Below, piece by piece: positions 60,086 through 64,000 of a DNA stretch of 64,000 nt. Within the stretch, counting starts at the first letter, position 1, and each line of letters starts with the position of its first letter. This DNA is from Scleropages formosus (lineage: Eukaryota > Chordata > Actinopteri > Osteoglossiformes > Osteoglossidae): positions 20,051,779-20,115,778 of the forward strand of contig NC_041815.1 in NCBI RefSeq assembly GCF_900964775.1, written 5' to 3'. A program made the translations under genes and the position numbers. Under the pieces are notes generated by a model, which was given only the letters and a program-made list of their open reading frames with translations, was not told where the DNA came from and searched no databases.

Positions 60086-61696
60086 GTTAAACTTTTTATT
60101 AAAATACAACAACTAAGGAAATAACCCAGAATCTCATGGCAGTGTCATAGAGACAAAGCTTTCCACACAGATCAAGGCCGGAATTCATGAGAAGATCCAA
60201 AGGCGACGAGCGGCTGGACTGAAACGGTTAAACTTATCAGTGTCCCAAACACTGGGGTAAAGGGCTCATATCCCCTATGGAGAAAAACAGGACAATCACA
60301 GCACAACACTATAAATACTCAATGTGGGGGAGGAACGGTGTAGGGTCATAAACACAACAGCAATATTTGTCTTATAATGAGCCTTCAGTATGAACCATGT
60401 GTACCACTGCACAACTTACTGATCATTTTGTACATGGATGCATCTGTAAGCATGATAAGATACCATGTTCTCAAAAATAAACACACTGATAATTCATTCT
60501 ATATAATATAATAGAGGTATGTTGATGTGTTTCCTGTTAGAAAAGACCTTCCACTTCATTTCAGTTCTGGACCACTGATATACAAAAGAAATATTTTAGT
60601 TTCTCTACAACTAGAAGAAACTGTAGCTTTCAGAAGTATGTAAGTTCCACCTGACCATCCAAGTCAGTGTTCTAACCATAGACAAAGAAGAATCTTGAGC
60701 CACTTACCGCACATACTGTGTGGATTTTCATTTTTTATTATCCACAGACACATGGAATATCTTCACACTTAACAGAACTATAAGAATAGGCCCAAGGAGT
60801 ATTTTTCCCCTATAAACTAAGCAAATATGATTTTAAAGACCTAATAGTGTAAAATGTATTACGTGTAACTTTCAGTATTTTTTGCAGTATTTGCCCCACT
60901 AAAAAAAACTGTGGAATATCTACAGTGCTGTGAGAAAAAAAGTATTTCCAATTTTCTCTGAACAGTTTTTCAGCATGGAATTTCTCACCTTTCGTGTAGT
61001 TTCAGTAGAAGATGAAGGGCATTGAATACAGCCAGGACTCACTGGGAGAGCTCTGCCCAATATAATTTCAATTAAGTTCCTACCAGCAAAAGTCAAGTTG
61101 GTAAAACAGAGATTCGTCACATGGTGTTACGGTCAAAGGGAATTTTTTTAAAAACTTTTTATAAAATAACTGAAGGTTATAGTTACACAGGCATTATCTA
61201 AAACTATGACACTCATTCTAACCATGGTCAACGTCATACTCATCAGATGGAGGAATGTTTGGAACAGTGGTAAATCCACCTAGGAGTGGCTTTCCTGCCA
61301 AAATCTCTTCACAAGCAAAGCGGACGATCATTGATGAGCTCAAAAACCCAGATCCTCAGAACAGCCAGAACATTGTTGGCCTCCCTTGAACTTCAGGCCA
61401 GGAGTTCATGAGTTAAAGCTGAAGCAGAACTGGCTCATGTCGTAAGACAGTGATCGCAGGTGTTCGTGCAAATAAAGAAAAAACTAAGTTGAAGTTATGG
61501 AACCGCCTAGTCAAAGTCCTACTGGGATGTTATGGGAAGACCTGAGAAGGGCTCTTCATGCTGAAAAAACCAGGAAATACTGCTGAGTTCAAGCAGTTCT
61601 GCAGTAAGGAGTGAGTCAAAACTTCTCCTTGGTGACGTGAGTCCCTGATCGACAGCTAGAGGAACCATTTAGTTGTAGTCAAAGAAGCCGAAGGTG

Positions 61697-61905
61697 CAGC
61701 AGCCGATGGCAGAGCGGTTAGAGCTGCTGCTTTTGGATCTCAAGGCTGACAGTTCAAAAATCACCTAATGTAGCAGTACCCTAAAGCAAGGTACTTACCC
61801 TAAATTGCTCCGGTAAAGCTACCCAGCGATATCAATAATTGTAAGTAGTTTAACATTGTAAGCTGCTTTGGAGAAAAGCATCAGCTAAATGAATAAAAGT
61901 AAAAC
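61697..61905 (+). mobile_element. SINE family 2, forward, nested in the Tc1 remnant
   Basis: Head gcagccgatggcagagcggtta, B-box-like ggctgacagttcaaaaatc, middle gtaccctaaagcaaggtact, tail tttggagaaaagcatcagct. Confidence 0.85.
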
Positions 61906-61943
61906 ATATTTGAGATGGTCCACCATATGGTGTTCACATACAT

Positions 61944-62140
61944 GTCGTCTGAACCGCTTGTCCCATATGGGGTCACGGGGAGCCGAGGCCTAACCCGGCA
62001 ACACAGGGCGTAAGGCTGGAGAGGGAGGGGACACACCCGGGATGGGAAGCCAGCCCGTCGCAAGGCACCCCAAGCAGGACTCGAACCCCAGACCCACCGG
62101 AAAGCAGGATCAGGTCCAACCCACTGCACCACCGTACCCC
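61944..62140 (-). mobile_element. SINE family 1, reverse, nested in the Tc1 remnant
   Basis: Near full-length body with a worn tail. atggtgt occurs on both sides (about 61928 and 62142) and may be the target duplication. Confidence 0.85.
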
Positions 62141-62183
62141 CATGGTGTAACCTGTTATTACTTTTTCACACCTCTGACTGCAC

Positions 62184-63540
62184 ATTTCATTATCTTCCGC
62201 TCCAAGGAAACTCCATAAAAGCAATAGAGGTGTCTTTCTTTGTCTGATGACATTCATATACTACTAGAACTGAAAAATATATGACTGAATTTAATGTCAA
62301 AAAGCGGCAAAAACAAAAGGAATTGGGTAGGGAGCCTTGTGGTGGGCACAGACTAACCAGGAGCCTAAAAAAGCATAATAAGGTATTACACTCAGTAGTG
62401 AATGACTTTTTGAATACTGTATAAAAACTGGGGATTTGTTCTGATGTAATACATCTTATACATTATGTACTGTTTACACTTTACACACTATGTAACACGA
62501 TATTTACAAATGTTACTGTATTTATGTCATTGTCATCATTACTAATACCTGTTTGACCCTCCTGTATTGTTAGTTTTATTTTGGAACAAATGCATCCTTA
62601 AATTAAAGTACAAAAACCAAGGGAAAGAGGGAAAGTGTTTGGGATGCTCATTTTCCGGTTCGGCCGCACAGCAGAAATGAGAACGCCTCAAATATGGCTG
62701 TGCTTTCAGAAGGCGGGAGTCATCGAATGGGAATTTCTAACTTGCTGGGATGCGTCCCATGTGCGCGATAGCACACTGTCACCAGCGTCTTGGACATAAA
62801 TGGGCTGGCCTTGGGCTGCAGTCGTCCATCACTCGCAGCCACCTTCTGGTCCTCCTGCTGCTCCTTTTTCCGCTGGCTGTGGTCGCACTGCTTTCGTTGT
62901 CGTCTTGCGTGTTAATACACGGCACTAAACTCATCCGTGTACTTCGTGTAAGACGCAGGCCGAATGGGTGGTCTGCCGGTTAAGAAGTAGAAGCGACCAA
63001 ATGTGGATAGTTCAAATGTTGGATGGGATGGTCCTGAAGTTTAAATAGACCGAGTGAAAAAGTCAACAATGACAAGAAAAAATATGTATATCCTGCTTTG
63101 CAAGCGAAGAACATGCATTGCTGAAGCATACTAAAGCATAAGCAGTCTTTTTCTCTCCATCTTTATACCCCCCCCCCCCACCATGTCAGCCATCCACCAC
63201 TAGTCTTTCCAGCTCTTTCTCGTCTCTGCCATCCCCTCCCTCTCCTGCAGAGCAAGTGGTACAAGGAGGTATTTGGAAAATGCTCTGAGTTGACCAAACC
63301 AAGCCGTTTGGCTGCATCTCCTCGCTCCCTTCCCGTCCTCTTCCCAAATAAGGAGGCACTTTTTAACAGGGAGGAAAAAAGAGAGCGGGAGCCCGACACC
63401 AGAAAGACAGACGGAGGGAGGGATGGGGAGGAGAGCGCGAGTACGAGAGAAGGGGGTGGCCGTGTCCTTTTAAGGCACTGGTTTCCTATCTGCCATTCGC
63501 TCATCTCAAACTAACTCAATGCGGTGAAGTCACTTCAACT
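62184..63540. other. Spacer, nothing recognised
   Basis: No exon with family similarity. A C run occurs near 63169 and a purine-rich stretch (about 63365-63450) lies ahead of the possible first exon at the right edge. Confidence 0.45.
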
Positions 63541-63546
63541 CATCTG

Positions 63547-63754
63547 CTCTTTTTAAGTCGGCACTCCTAGCGAGAGGACGCTGCACGCAGCTTGTACCAA
63601 GAGCAAGAGGTACACACACACACACACACACACATACACACACACGCACACACACGCACACACCCACACAGGCACAGGCGCGAGCGAACACACTCCGGAA
63701 TCACTGCTGTCTGCGCAAAGGCTCTTCGACCTCAACTTTTTTTCTTCCCGCAGA
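63547..63754 (+). other. Possible noncoding first exon of a gene beyond the right edge
   Basis: tttttaag near 63550 is a weak TATA-like word. The next ~200 bp are CpG-containing with a (CA)n tract (63613-63670), and gtaagtagg at 63755 is a good donor. No ATG-led protein is visible. This is inference from context only. Confidence 0.3.
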
Positions 63755-64000
63755 GTAAGTAGGTCTGACTTGTAATTTACACTGAGCTGGTTTTGCTGTG
63801 AGCGGATGTCAGCGCTTTTAGAGAGGTTGGGACGTAGACGTTGGGAGCGTAACCAGACTTATCGCTGGAGCTCGGTGCTCATTTTCTCTCCTCACTTGAA
63901 CAATAGCGCTCTGTACGGAACCGAGCGGTTGAATTAATTTAGGTCATTAGAGAGCAGAAACGGTTCAGTCCTGCATTCCAGCTGAATTAGAAGGCCTGTC

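Larger units (their letters stand above)
60923..62180 (+). mobile_element. Tc1-type transposon remnant with two SINEs inside
   Basis: The left end cagtgctgtgagaaaaaaagt and the right end ctttttcacacctctgactg are imperfect inverted repeats; TA precedes the left end. Inside, ggagtggctttcctgccaaa and, after an internal loss, gaaccgcctagtcaaagtcc..gaagacctgagaagggctct correspond to the start and the P-x-S-P-D..ME-x-LW part of Tc1 transposase genes. No intact frame remains. SINEs occupy about 61697-61905 and 61944-62140. Confidence 0.7.

Overview
The window is animal nuclear DNA, almost certainly from a ray-finned fish. The genes are split by GT-AG introns, the spacers are full of tRNA-derived SINEs, Tc1-type transposons and (TG)n tracts, and the recognisable proteins are vertebrate families. 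The commonest SINE (tRNA-like head, (TG)n tail) looks to me like one abundant in bony-tongue fishes (Osteoglossiformes), but that is a recollection, not a result.

Layout. 1-44.4 kb holds a local array of vwa5a-like genes (VIT domain followed by a von Willebrand A domain). Copy A (+) is cut by the left edge, so only exons 10 to the stop at 7911 are visible. Copy B (+, about 10.3-25.05 kb) is complete: its exons join without a stop into 779 residues, close to my recollection of human VWA5A at 786. Copy C (+, about 27.0-38.3 kb) has exons 1-13 and then stops being vwa5a. Copy D (-, about 44.3-39.3 kb) has exons 1-9 and faces C tail to tail. Both C and D lose their 3' parts at one junction near 38.32-38.65 kb. 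B and C share a conserved TATA promoter and first exon. D appears to start from an unrelated GC-rich promoter. Copy D is a mosaic: its intron 2 lacks a SINE that B and C share, yet its exons 4-6 and the introns between them are almost identical to B.

Between the vWA part and the C-terminal part, copies A and B carry a string of very small exons (27-60 bp), nearly all multiples of three and in the same phase. In A this string was partly made by local duplication of a roughly 0.8 kb intron-exon unit.

47.7-56.5 kb holds two tandem secreted C1q/cerebellin-like genes (+), each with signal peptide, Cys-rich stalk and C-terminal C1q domain (230 and 232 residues). Their exon sums are exact multiples of three. 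One has an extra intron inside the C1q domain.

The rest is repeat-rich spacer: a 180-bp minisatellite inside a SINE at the left edge, an RTE-type LINE with a 2.3-kb open frame and clear target duplications in copy C, several Tc1-type or TA-flanked DNA transposon remnants, a long six-base repeat array near 45.7 kb, and a possible first exon of the next gene at the right edge. I see no CRISPR array, tRNA or rRNA gene, or bacterial-type system. The most unusual object is the vwa5a array itself: inverted truncated copies, mosaic sequence and cassette-like microexons.
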